Shown: positions 16,664-24,642 of the stretch, piece after piece
How the letters are laid out: each line of letters begins with the position of its first letter
How positions within the stretch are numbered: the first letter of the stretch is position 1
Source: Pseudomonadota bacterium
GTDB taxonomy: Bacteria > Desulfobacterota > Syntrophorhabdia > Syntrophorhabdales > Syntrophorhabdaceae
NCBI GenBank assembly: GCA_026388245.1
Contig: JAPLKD010000093.1
Span: 1-44,106 of the forward strand
Length of the DNA: 44,106 nucleotides
Direction: 5' to 3'
The notes under the pieces: generated by a model
Database searches by the model: none
The model's input: only the letters and a program-made list of their open reading frames with translations
What the model was told of the DNA's origin: nothing
Program-made: the position numbers and the translations under genes

Positions 16664-17194
16664 TCAGTTACTCATCGCTGCTGTTTCCCTGTTAAACCTT
16701 CCGTACTTATCCTTAATTTTGTTCCGTATCTTTAACACCATTACGTGGGATACGCCAATTTTTCGGCCTATCTCCCTCATGGACATGCCTTCAAGAAAAC
16801 AGCAGAGCACCTCCTTTTCCCTCTGGGTAAGATACTTCTTTGCCGCTGTTTCAATTTCCATTTTACTTTCTAAATATTCCAACTGGTTGATACCGTCTGC
16901 AGGGAGGATTTCTTCCATAACCGTCCCGTCTTCACCGATAGGGTTGTTCAGGCTCACAAGTACCGCATTATCCTGGGTCTTACGAATGTAGTTTTTCAGA
17001 TGATAATAACATCCCTGCAATATATAACTATCTGTTTTATCACCGAGAATCCCTCCTCTGAAATCAATCCACAGGTGTATCAGCGCTTCCTGGTAAAGGT
17101 CTTCATCATTGAAAAAGGTGTAATGGCCGTTCAACTTGTGTGCGATTCTCTTTATCGTAGGCGATATTCTCTTTACAAGGATCTCAAAGGACAT
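16664..17194 (-). CDS. Small RNA polymerase sigma-70-family factor
   Basis: The 176-residue protein has a sigma region 2 (about 5-85, with FNDEDLYQEALIHLWIDF, the core-binding/-10 region) and a region 4 helix-turn-helix (about 120-168, LTQREKEVLCCFLEGMSMRE, IGRKIGVSHVMVLKIRNKI). Region 3 is short or absent. The start is the ATG at 17194, three bases after the nadE stop with GGGGTGATCC before it, so the two are coupled. No anti-sigma gene is adjacent. Its location in a nitrogen block and the presence of a repeated promoter-like element upstream of three nitrogen genes make it a candidate for reading that element. That link is inference. Confidence 0.83.
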   Translation of the reverse strand: MSFEILVKRISPTIKRIAHKLNGHYTFFNDEDLYQEALIHLWIDFRGGILGDKTDSYILQGCYYHLKNYIRKTQDNAVLVSLNNPIGEDGTVMEEILPADGINQLEYLESKMEIETAAKKYLTQREKEVLCCFLEGMSMREIGRKIGVSHVMVLKIRNKIKDKYGRFNRETAAMSN

Positions 17195-17197
17195 GGA

Positions 17198-18964
17198 TCA
17201 CCCCCTGTATTTGTTCGTTATGGGCATACGTCTGTCTTTACCGAAGGCCTTAGGCGTAATCTTTATCCCCGGCGGTGACTGGCGCCGTTTATATTCGCTT
17301 ATGTCAACCATATGCAAGGTTCTTTCCACCGTTTCTTTCTGGAGGGAGGGAGATATAATTGCTTCACCATATTTGTCTCCTTCAATATACGCCTCCAATA
17401 TCCGGTCGAGGATGTCATAGGGAGGCAATGTATCCTGGTCCTTCTGGTCCGGTTTGAGCTCGGCTGTCGGCGCTTTTGTTAAAACCCTTTCCGGTATGAC
17501 AGGGTTGATTGTATTTCTGTATCTCGATAACTCATACACCAGCATTTTCGGCACATCCTTTATCACTGCAAACCCGCCGGCCATATCACCATAGAGCGTG
17601 GCATAGCCCACACTCATTTCAGACTTATTACCTGTAGTGAGTACGAGCCAGCCGAATTTATTTGACAGCGCCATGAGGATGTTGCCCCGGATCCGGGCCT
17701 GTATGTTTTCTTCAGTTGTGTCTTCGGACAGCCCCTTAAAAAGAGGATTGAAGGATGACTGATAAGCCGAGTAAACACCGTCAATAGGGACTTCCAGCAA
17801 CTCTATACCGAGTTGATCTGCAAGCCCTTTCGCATCGACCCTTGAAGCCTCCGATGTATAACGGGAGGGCATCGAGACGCCCGCGACATTCTTTTTTCCA
17901 AGGGCATCGGCAGCAACAACTGCCACCAGGGATGAATCAATGCCGCCGCTCAACCCGATAGCAACCCTCTTGAATCCATTCTTTACAACATAATCATGGA
18001 GGCCCAGTTTTAACGCCTCGTACACTTCAGCAGCAGGTTCCAACAGAGGCTCTGCTTTCCTCCCGGGAATAGGGGGGCGTTCTTTAGTTTTGAGTTTTGA
18101 CCCCCGATAGAGTCGTTCGAGGGCATGATTTTGAGTTTTGAGTTTTATTAAATTCTGTTTTCTGACTTCACGCAGGCTGAAGCCTGCGGCTACCCCCTCT
18201 CCGCTCTCCGCTCTCCGCTCTCCGCCTGCAAGCAGCATATCCACCACAAGCAGGTCTTCTTTAAAAGCCTCTGCCCTTGCCATTATTGTGCCTTTTTCAT
18301 CAACAACCAGGCTCTGCCCGTCAAATACAAGCTCGTCCTGTCCGCCTACAAGATTGGCATAGATAATGGGAACATGGTTTTCCCTTGCCAGGGTTTTTAC
18401 GACTTCTTCTCTCTGGCGGATTTTCCCCGCATGATAGGGGGATGCGTTGATATTGAGTATGAGCTGCGCTCCATGTAAAACCTGCATTCTCGTCGGCCCT
18501 TCTTCATGCCATATGTCTTCACATATATTGACTCCAAAGATAAGTCCTCCGTATTGAAACACAAGCGGCTCACTGCCTGCCTGAAAATACCGTTTTTCGT
18601 CAAAGACGCCATAGTTGGGTAAAAGCGATTTATGGTAAATACCTGCTATTTCACCGTTGTACACAATGGCAGCAGCATTGTACAGATCTTCGCCTATCCT
18701 GTTGACAAAACCTGCAATGGCGATAATATCGTGAACCGACCGTGCAAATTCATCCAAAACCTTAACATTGTCTTCGACGAATTTCGGTTTTAGCAGAAGG
18801 TCTTCGGGCGGGTAGCCGGTTATAACCAGTTCAGGGAAGACAGCTATATCTGCCTTCATGTCCACGGCCATCTCCACATAATTTTTCATCTTTTTGCAGT
18901 TACCATCAAGATCGCCGACTGTAGTGTTAATCTGGGCAACGGCTATGCGGCACATTTCTGTCAT
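17198..18964 (-). CDS. nadE: Glutamine-dependent NAD+ synthetase with a repeat-derived linker
   Basis: This 588-residue two-domain enzyme makes NAD+ from deamido-NAD+ using glutamine. The N-terminal nitrilase-type glutaminase has its triad E45 (FPELVITGY), K112 (YHKSLLPN) and C148 (GVNICEDIW). The C-terminal synthetase has the ATP-pyrophosphatase loop LSGGIDSSL (338-346) and later GNKSEMSVGY. Between the domains, roughly residues 245-302 are a low-complexity insert (GGERRAESGEG..., LKTQNHALERL, GSKLKTKERPP) encoded by the same dispersed repeats seen in intergenic gaps. The frame stays open, so the gene is probably functional. I take the ATG at 18964; the ATG three codons later (18955) is also plausible. 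It follows an ANTAR-type leader with a strong terminator. Confidence 0.92.
   Translation of the reverse strand: MTEMCRIAVAQINTTVGDLDGNCKKMKNYVEMAVDMKADIAVFPELVITGYPPEDLLLKPKFVEDNVKVLDEFARSVHDIIAIAGFVNRIGEDLYNAAAIVYNGEIAGIYHKSLLPNYGVFDEKRYFQAGSEPLVFQYGGLIFGVNICEDIWHEEGPTRMQVLHGAQLILNINASPYHAGKIRQREEVVKTLARENHVPIIYANLVGGQDELVFDGQSLVVDEKGTIMARAEAFKEDLLVVDMLLAGGERRAESGEGVAAGFSLREVRKQNLIKLKTQNHALERLYRGSKLKTKERPPIPGRKAEPLLEPAAEVYEALKLGLHDYVVKNGFKRVAIGLSGGIDSSLVAVVAADALGKKNVAGVSMPSRYTSEASRVDAKGLADQLGIELLEVPIDGVYSAYQSSFNPLFKGLSEDTTEENIQARIRGNILMALSNKFGWLVLTTGNKSEMSVGYATLYGDMAGGFAVIKDVPKMLVYELSRYRNTINPVIPERVLTKAPTAELKPDQKDQDTLPPYDILDRILEAYIEGDKYGEAIISPSLQKETVERTLHMVDISEYKRRQSPPGIKITPKAFGKDRRMPITNKYRG
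18060..18232. repeat. Dispersed repeats inside nadE (in-frame insert)
   Basis: The segment contains GAGTTTTGAGTTTTGAG-type words (18088-18150), a GCAGGCTGAAGCCTGC palindrome (18171-18186) and four near-copies of CTCTCCG in a row (about 18197-18227). It codes for the NadE interdomain linker in frame on the minus strand. Confidence 0.75.
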
Positions 18965-19140
18965 GATCCTTCACCCCCTGTTTTTTTACATCCCTGCCCT
19001 CATGCAGGAGGACAGGGGCACCGGCTAAAAACAATAAAAAAAAGCGTCCAAATCACCAATGGTGGTTTGGACGCCTCTGTCCAGTCTACTTTAAATTCTC
19101 TTTAGCTCTTCCGGCTAAAAGACATCAATGTCTATATGGA
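18965..19140 (-). promoter_or_regulatory. ANTAR-type antitermination leader of nadE
   Basis: The minus-strand leader has hairpin P1 AGAC-ATTGAT-GTCT (19120-19133), a TTTAGC/GCTAAA hairpin (about 19100-19118), and hairpin P2 TGGAC-AGAGGC-GTCCA (19068-19083). P1 and P2 both have hexaloops with A at position 1 and G at position 4, as in ANTAR target RNAs. P2 shares bases 19068-19074 with the 5' arm of the terminator at 19044-19074, so P2 and terminator are mutually exclusive. Confidence 0.82.
19036..19074 (-). terminator. Strong intrinsic terminator in the nadE leader
   Basis: GCGTCCAAA pairs with TTTGGACGC (with additional CCACCATTGGTG inner pairing) and is followed by eight T on the minus strand, about 70 bases before the nadE start. 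Confidence 0.92.
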
Positions 19141-19145
19141 ATGAT

Positions 19146-19172
19146 ATTATACATTTTAATATTTTCTGTCAA
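19146..19172 (-). promoter_or_regulatory. Candidate sigma-70 promoter for nadE
   Basis: Minus-strand TTGACA (19167-19172) and TATAAT (19146-19151) are separated by 15 bases. The spacing is short but both hexamers are perfect. It overlaps the end of the ANTAR gene and lies just before the P1 hairpin. Confidence 0.65.
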
Positions 19173-20401
19173 GTCTTTTTCCTTATCTCAGAAGAAAGTA
19201 TAATAGCCTCGGAGATTTCTTTCATAGACTTTCTCATGTCCATACTTTTTTTATGTATCTTCTTATAGGCTTCGTCTTCGTTGATATTCAACTCCCTCAT
19301 GAGGATACCTTTTGCCTTCTCTACAAGCTTTCGTGTTTCAAGGGCCTCTTTTGCAGCAAAAATCTCCTGACTCAGGTGGGTATTTTCTATAGCCACGGCA
19401 GCCTGGTTTGCGACTGCCTGAAGAATGTCGATCTCGTCTTTATTAAAGGTATGCACCTTCTTTGTATAGCTGTTTATTACGCCGACAACCCTTTCTTTGA
19501 TCATCATCGGTACGGACAAAAGCGAAGCAATCCCCTCTTTCCGGGCTATTTCAGGGTACATGAACCCCGGTTCTTTTGTAACATCGAGAACAGTGATGGG
19601 CTTTTTCTTCAGCACTACCTTTCCGCTGATCGACTGGCCTACTTTAAGGTTAGGTTTGTTTACATAATCATCGCTTAAGCTTTGGGTTGCAGAAATAACG
19701 AGCTCATCCTTTTTTTCATCCAAAAGCATAATAGAGCATATCTTTGAGTCCATCACCTTTGCGGTCATAGTCACGATCAGTTGCAGTATCTCCTTGAGGT
19801 AATAATCGGATACAATTGTACGCGATATTTCCGACAAAAGATCCAATTGCTGCGCCTTTTTCACAACCTCAACGTAGACGATCGCATTCTCTATGGTGCT
19901 CCCTAAATACCTGGAGACAGTAAACAGGAGGTCGATCTGCGGCGGGGAATATACATGTTCCTGCCTGTTCTGGAGATTCATAACACCCACAATCTCGTCT
20001 TTTGAAAGGATTGGCACAGAAAGAAACGATTCGTACTTGTCCTCTTCAAGTATGGTGAATGCCTTAAATCTCTTGTCTTCATAGGCCTTAGCGGGCAATG
20101 CAATGGGCTTTTTCTCCCGTGCAGCCCACCCGGTTACGCCCTCGCCAATCTTGAGCTTTATTATGCCCAGGTTTTCATCTTCCGGATGACTGGATGCACT
20201 GAGAATAAGCTCGTCGTTTTTCCTGTCGTAAAGGTAGATAAAGCATGAGTCAGCGACTGTGAAGTTCATTACCATACCCACAACCCGTTTCAATAATTCC
20301 TTTAGTTCGAGGTTGCCGCTTATGTCCTTTGCTACTTCATGTAAAATCCTTAATTCCTGTTCTTTCTGTTTTAAAATTTCAGAAATATTAGTATTTTTCA
20401 T
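19169..20401 (-). CDS. GAF-GAF-ANTAR RNA-binding antiterminator
   Basis: The 410-residue protein has an N-terminal coiled segment (1-30), two GAF sensor domains (about 20-165 and 180-345; SFLSVPILSKDEIVGVMNLQ and SLLSVPMMIKERVVGVINSY are equivalent strands) and a C-terminal ANTAR domain (about 352-405; RKLVEKAKGILMRELNINED, EAYKKIHKKSMDM). ANTAR domains bind paired hexaloop hairpins in leaders and prevent terminator formation. GAF ligands are not predictable here. Potential targets with such hairpins are in the same window, upstream of nadE, porin-amt-glnB, the amidotransferase and glnN. In Geobacter an ANTAR protein (GnfR) governs nitrogen genes, which supports the idea. No phospho-receiver domain is present, so input is probably via the GAF domains. 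Confidence 0.92.
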   Translation of the reverse strand: MKNTNISEILKQKEQELRILHEVAKDISGNLELKELLKRVVGMVMNFTVADSCFIYLYDRKNDELILSASSHPEDENLGIIKLKIGEGVTGWAAREKKPIALPAKAYEDKRFKAFTILEEDKYESFLSVPILSKDEIVGVMNLQNRQEHVYSPPQIDLLFTVSRYLGSTIENAIVYVEVVKKAQQLDLLSEISRTIVSDYYLKEILQLIVTMTAKVMDSKICSIMLLDEKKDELVISATQSLSDDYVNKPNLKVGQSISGKVVLKKKPITVLDVTKEPGFMYPEIARKEGIASLLSVPMMIKERVVGVINSYTKKVHTFNKDEIDILQAVANQAAVAIENTHLSQEIFAAKEALETRKLVEKAKGILMRELNINEDEAYKKIHKKSMDMRKSMKEISEAIILSSEIRKKT

Positions 20402-20444
20402 TTCCTTCCCTTGATCAACGTTCCTGATATAGCATTGACAGACA

Positions 20445-20473
20445 GTTTATCCGTTTTTACTTGTCAATGTCAA
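20445..20473 (-). promoter_or_regulatory. Candidate promoter for the ANTAR gene
   Basis: Minus-strand TTGACA occurs twice in tandem (20468-20473 and 20462-20467); the first is 17 bases from ATAAAC (20445-20450). The second TTGACA runs into AAGTAAAAAC, the reverse complement of the TTTACTTGT half of the shared element, so the ANTAR gene may share some control with the other nitrogen genes. Confidence 0.5.
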
Positions 20474-20544
20474 ATCGTGGCATCCTGGGTATATAACTTA
20501 ATATTTTCAGATTCTTTCAGAAGATGTTCATGCTCAGCAACGAA

Positions 20545-20797
20545 TCAAATCATTTTATGGAACATCAAAGAGTGCGGTGAAGACCCAGATCTGGATCGCT
20601 ATCTCGGTTTATGTCCTCATTACTACCGTAAAAAGCATCTCAATCTAAGTTTGAGCCCCTACACAATTTTACAGATTCTGAGTGGGACCCTCTTTGAAAA
20701 AATTCCGCTTATTCAACTACTTACGGATTCACAATACAAAAATATGGATAAAAATACTACTTTGGCTTATAACCAACCAACATTATTTGAGATTTAA
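20545..20797 (+). pseudogene. IS4-family transposase C-terminal remnant
   Basis: Two reading frames joined by a frameshift near 20630 translate to pieces typical of an IS4-type transposase C-terminus: RIKSFYGTSKSAVKTQIWIA in the first frame and HLNLSLSPYTILQILSGTLF...QPTLFEI in the second, ending in TAA at 20797. The catalytic N-terminal part is absent. The 5' boundary is approximate. Confidence 0.75.
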
Positions 20798-20866
20798 TCG
20801 GACAGGAGTGAGATGACAAATATAATAATTTTCCTGACATATTTTGCATACAATATAAAACTCAAG

Positions 20867-21010
20867 CTACCGGCTAAAGTTTACCATGGCGACCTTGAAG
20901 GCGCCATCAGGAGGTTCAAATCCTTGCTGTTCTATATATTTAATGATTACTTCGTCAGTCACATTGCCAGGGCTTGCCACAAAGTAGCCTCTTGCCCGCA
21001 TATGGCGACC
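20867..21010 (-). pseudogene. IS200/IS605-type TnpA C-terminal remnant
   Basis: The minus strand encodes GRHMRARGYFVASPGNVTDE and VIIKYIEQQGFEPPD, the familiar C-terminal region of TnpA (Y1 transposase), ending with TAG at 20867. An in-frame TGA lies a few codons upstream and nothing else of the transposase is present. It is a short fossil, next to the IS4 remnant. The remaining bases 21011-21128 hold nothing I recognise. Confidence 0.75.
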
Positions 21011-21128
21011 CAATCAGGGGCCACTCGCGAAATTGAGTAAATTTCAAGTCCCGGGTACCCACTTGCGGATGAGGGAGCAAAACAGTGTTCCTGCATGAAA
21101 TCGGTTTGAGCAACAAGCCGAATACAGG

Positions 21129-23225
21129 TTATAACTTAAACAGCAGCTCCGTATATGTCGGTACAGGCCACATATCCCTTGGAACGACCATTTCCAGACT
21201 GTCAATATCTGTGCGCAAGGCCTGCATTGCCGTGATGACCTTGTCACGGTAGGCTTCCGCTTTTTTAACGGTGCCGTCTGTGCCCTGTGCCTTTGCTAAC
21301 GCCGCTTCGAGCTTTGCCAGGTTCTTATAGGAAGACGTTAACAGCCCGGCCAGCTTCTTAAGGAGATCCTCCTGGACAGAAGCCGCAACCGATACGGCAC
21401 TAAAACTGGAAATGGAGTCGGCCAGAAAGGTTGCGTATTCGATTCCCGCAGGTACGAATTGTTTCCTGACCATATCTATTGCCGCCAACGCCTCGATGTT
21501 GATCTGTTTTGAGTAATGCTCAACATAGATATCGTAACGGGAATGCAGCTCCTTGTGCGAAAGGACCTCATATTTTCCGAAGAGCTTAAGGGCCTTATCC
21601 GTAATGAACGCCTTTAACGCATCAACGGAGTTTGTTACATTAGGCAGGCCACGCTTTTCCGCCTCTTTCACCCATTCTTCCGCATAATTATTCCCGTTAA
21701 AAATCACCCGGCTATGCTTCTTATAGGTTTCCCTGATGATCGCTGCCGCTTCGGCATTTTTGTCCTTGGCCTTTTCCAGGCGGGTGGCTATTTCGTCAAG
21801 GGCTTCAGCCGCGATGGTATTCAAGGCGACATTCGGTCCTGAAATCGACTGTGACGAGCCGACAGTCCTGAATTCGAACTTGTTACCGGTAAAGGCAAAG
21901 GGAGAGGTCCTGTTGCGGTCGGTATTGTCCTTGGGGATCTCCGGCAGTGTATCGACACCAACGTGGACAAACTGCGCGCCCTTGATGGAGATCTTTTCCC
22001 CTTTTGCAAGCTTCTCCATAATATCTGTTAATTCTTCGCCCATAAAGATGGAGATAATGGCAGGGGGCGCTTCGTTGGCGCCCAAGCGGTGATCGTTTGC
22101 AGCATGTGCGCAGGTGGCCCGCAGGATATCCGCATGGGTGTCGACGGCTTTGAGCAGTGCGCTTAAGAATAACAGAAATTGAACATTTTCAGCCGGTGTA
22201 TGTCCGGGTTCCAGTAAATTGATGCCGTCTTCCGTGGAGAGCGACCAGTTGTTGTGCTTGCCGGAACCGTTAATGCCGGCATAGGGCTTTTCATGGAGCA
22301 GGCAGACCAAGTCGTGACGTAAGGCTACCTTCTGCATGGTCTCCATGACAAGCTGATTGTGGTCTGTGGCGATGTTCGTGGTGGCAAAAATGGGGGCCAT
22401 CTCGTATTGGGCTGGCGCTACCTCGTTATGCTGGGTTTTGGACATGATGCCCATTTTCCATAGTTCAGTATTGAGGTCGTGCATGTAAGCGGAAACCCTG
22501 TCCTTAATGGCGCCGAAATACTGGTCCTCAAGCTCCTGACCCTTGGGGGCAGGCGCGCCGAAGATTGTTCGTCCTGCCAGCATCAGATCGATCCGCTCCA
22601 GATAGAATTTTTTGTCAACCAGAAAGTATTCCTGTTCAGGGCCTACAGTGGAGGTTACTTTCGTGGAAACGGTATTGCCCAGGGCTTTTAGAACCCGCAA
22701 GGCCTGTTTGGACACGGCGGTCATGGACCGGAGCAGGGGTGTCTTTTTATCGAGGGCTTCGCCATTATAGGAGTAGAATGCTGTGGGAATCGTAAGGGTG
22801 ACGTTGCCGCTTTCGTCTTCTTTCAGGAACGCAGGTGAGGTGCAGTCCCAGGCAGTATATCCTCTCGCTTCGAATGTGGTGCGCAGGCCGCCGCTTGGAA
22901 AGGACGATGCGTCCGGTTCACCCTGGATCAGTTGCTTGCCGGAAAATTCCAGCATCACGCTGCCATCGTCTGCCGGGGATATGAACGAGTCATGTTTTTC
23001 GGCTGTTATCCCGGTCAAGGGCTGGAACCAATGCGTATAGTGGGTCGCCCCTTTCTCAATGGCCCAATCCTTCATGGTATTTGCAACCACGTCGGCAACA
23101 TCGGGCCGTAATGGAATATCTTTTTCAATCGTTTCCTTCAGAGCCTTGTAAATCTCCTTGGGCAACCGCTCTTTCATGACCTTATCGTTAAAAACATTTG
23201 ATCCGAATATTTTCGTAAGTTCCAT
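21129..23225 (-). CDS. glnN: Type III glutamine synthetase
   Basis: The 698-residue protein is a GSIII enzyme by length and sequence: [20 protein letters not shown] at the start, [29 protein letters not shown] (catalytic glutamates), [25 protein letters not shown] and [16 protein letters not shown]. It makes glutamine from glutamate and ammonia with ATP as a large dodecameric cytosolic enzyme. The start is the ATG at 23225 with AGGAGG upstream. It has its own promoter and a structured leader shared in layout with the amidotransferase gene. Type I glutamine synthetase is absent from the window. With the split glutamate synthase to the left it would complete a GS-GOGAT cycle. Confidence 0.96.
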   Translation of the reverse strand: MELTKIFGSNVFNDKVMKERLPKEIYKALKETIEKDIPLRPDVADVVANTMKDWAIEKGATHYTHWFQPLTGITAEKHDSFISPADDGSVMLEFSGKQLIQGEPDASSFPSGGLRTTFEARGYTAWDCTSPAFLKEDESGNVTLTIPTAFYSYNGEALDKKTPLLRSMTAVSKQALRVLKALGNTVSTKVTSTVGPEQEYFLVDKKFYLERIDLMLAGRTIFGAPAPKGQELEDQYFGAIKDRVSAYMHDLNTELWKMGIMSKTQHNEVAPAQYEMAPIFATTNIATDHNQLVMETMQKVALRHDLVCLLHEKPYAGINGSGKHNNWSLSTEDGINLLEPGHTPAENVQFLLFLSALLKAVDTHADILRATCAHAANDHRLGANEAPPAIISIFMGEELTDIMEKLAKGEKISIKGAQFVHVGVDTLPEIPKDNTDRNRTSPFAFTGNKFEFRTVGSSQSISGPNVALNTIAAEALDEIATRLEKAKDKNAEAAAIIRETYKKHSRVIFNGNNYAEEWVKEAEKRGLPNVTNSVDALKAFITDKALKLFGKYEVLSHKELHSRYDIYVEHYSKQINIEALAAIDMVRKQFVPAGIEYATFLADSISSFSAVSVAASVQEDLLKKLAGLLTSSYKNLAKLEAALAKAQGTDGTVKKAEAYRDKVITAMQALRTDIDSLEMVVPRDMWPVPTYTELLFKL

Positions 23226-23397
23226 GATTTCCTCCTCTTCTAAATTTCTAAGACATTGGCTGTTTTGAACTGCTTCGTTCGGTCTTTGTGAAAACCTCGA
23301 GGTCGTTGAGGTGTGATATATACACGTCTATGTGTAATGCTGCTGAGAGCAATTTTACAAGTAAACTAATGTTATTTTTGGTAACCATTTTTGTCAA
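23226..23397 (-). promoter_or_regulatory. glnN promoter and structured leader
   Basis: Minus-strand TTGACA (23392-23397) and TAACAT (23369-23374) are 17 bases apart. Overlapping is the shared element GTTACC-N14-TTTACTTGTA (23356-23385). Hairpins follow: TACAC-ATAGAC-GTGTA (23321-23336, A1/G4 hexaloop), ACCTC...GAGGT (23294-23312) and GAAC-GAAGCA-GTTC (23267-23280). The words GTTCAAAAYAG and CAAT after the third hairpin are also conserved in the amidotransferase leader. No terminator is visible. Confidence 0.72.
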
Positions 23398-23427
23398 GTC
23401 AAACGGGCAAACGGAGCATTGTATACC

Positions 23428-23931
23428 TCATCTCTTGAGACATCTTACTATCTCTCCCACATACATCCTGTGATAGTCCTTCAAGGGATAAAACTCATCT
23501 ATTGCAGGGTCCAGGAAGTGGGCCGGTATCATATCCTGAAAGTATATCTTTTTGCATATCAATATTAATCGTGCCTCAGCAAAATAGATTGAATCATCAT
23601 CAAAGACAGGGGTAAGACCTGTTTCTGTTACCTTATTGAAATCTCTTCCTGATTTCGTGCCGCAGTAAGTTAAAATATCCCGGTATTGTTCTTCAAGGAA
23701 GGAAAGCGTATAGGTGCTGCACTTTTCCATAAATTCATAGGTATAACGGTTGGGTCTTATCACACAGAAACAGATATTCTTATACCACAATACGCCTAAT
23801 CCTCCCCAGGCGCCCGTCATGGTATTAAATGATTCCTTTGTACCGGCAGTAATAAGCATCCAGTCTTTACCTATGAGCTTGAAAGGATTATCGGTGAGAT
23901 TCTCTGGATTTATTTCTTTCAAATTGTTCAT
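23428..23931 (-). CDS. Flavin reductase-like (FMN-binding split-barrel) protein
   Basis: The 167-residue protein matches the flavin reductase domain family: NPFKLIGKDWMLITAG, NTMTGAWGGLGVLWYKNICF, VIRPNRYTYEFME and TLSFLEEQYRDILTYCGTKS are recognisable strands and FMN-contact loops. Such proteins bind FMN and reduce flavins or act in redox chemistry in anaerobes; the substrate is unknown. The start is the ATG at 23931 with AGGAGGTGG directly upstream. It is transcribed divergently from mraZ, and precedes glnN on the same strand, but glnN has its own promoter. Confidence 0.85.
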   Translation of the reverse strand: MNNLKEINPENLTDNPFKLIGKDWMLITAGTKESFNTMTGAWGGLGVLWYKNICFCVIRPNRYTYEFMEKCSTYTLSFLEEQYRDILTYCGTKSGRDFNKVTETGLTPVFDDDSIYFAEARLILICKKIYFQDMIPAHFLDPAIDEFYPLKDYHRMYVGEIVRCLKR

Positions 23932-24136
23932 GGAGCCACCTCCTTATAATACATCTTCATACCCTATTTTGCAATTATCTTCAATCATTTTAGAGAAAAA
24001 TGACCGGGGCTCCCGCCTCAAATACGATTACTCGTCAGATGGAACAATCATCGTGCATTGATGGCCAATGGTAAAACCTGCCCTTGAGCACCCCATTCAT
24101 GACCTCTGAGTGCTTTTCCAGTATACAAAAAAAGGC
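23932..24136. other. Divergent intergenic region between the flavin reductase and mraZ
   Basis: About 200 bases with no recognisable gene or RNA. It must contain the flavin reductase promoter, but no well-spaced hexamers stand out. Confidence 0.4.
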
Positions 24137-24200
24137 TTGACAAAATTTACACTTACGAGTATAAATGTCTAAAGTGGTAAAAAGTGTTAAAAGGTGGGAT
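24137..24200 (+). promoter_or_regulatory. dcw cluster promoter with triple MraZ box
   Basis: TTGACA (24137-24142) is 17 bases from TATAAA (24160-24165). Starting at 24171 are three 10-base direct repeats, AAAGTGGTAA, AAAGTGTTAA and AAGGTGGGAT, ending just before the mraZ ATG. This is the spacing of known MraZ operators (GTGG/GTGT core every 10 bases). The box covers the probable transcription start and the mraZ ribosome-binding site, so autoregulation is likely. Confidence 0.85.
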
Positions 24201-24201
24201 A

Positions 24202-24642
24202 ATGTTCGCTGGAAGGTATGAATATACGATAGACGACAAGAGCAGGGTGAGTATCCCTTCGAAATTCAGAGAGGGACTCTCGACGAATTATGATATGAGA
24301 CTCATGCTTACAAACCTTGACGGGTGTATCGTGGGTTACCCATATCAGGAATGGCTGAACATACAGGACAGGACATCCAACTACGGATCCATAAAAAAAG
24401 AGGCAAGGGCCTTTCTCAGATATTTTTATTCGGGTATTACCGAATGCCCCATAGACAAGCTTGGGAGGGTTCTCATACCACAATCTTTGAAAACGGCCGC
24501 AAGCATAAAAAAGAATGTGGTTATTGTCGGTATGGGTCCAAAGATAGAAATATGGGCCCAGGAACAGTGGGAAGAATTGGTTAAAAAGGCAATTTCAGAC
24601 CCTGATCAGGTAGCAGATATTGTTTCAGAGCTTGGTCTTTAA
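24202..24642 (+). CDS. mraZ: MraZ transcriptional regulator
   Basis: The 146-residue protein has the two MraZ/AbrB-like halves: MFAGRYEYTIDDKSRVSIPS with KFREGL, and CPIDKLGRVLIPQSLKTAA. MraZ rings bind the repeats in front of the dcw cluster and repress it, including their own gene. The ATG at 24202 has AAGGTGG just upstream; a GTG at 24184 would lie inside the operator repeats and is less likely. It is the first gene of the cluster and overlaps rsmH by one base (TAATG). Confidence 0.95.
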   Translation: MFAGRYEYTIDDKSRVSIPSKFREGLSTNYDMRLMLTNLDGCIVGYPYQEWLNIQDRTSNYGSIKKEARAFLRYFYSGITECPIDKLGRVLIPQSLKTAASIKKNVVIVGMGPKIEIWAQEQWEELVKKAISDPDQVADIVSELGL

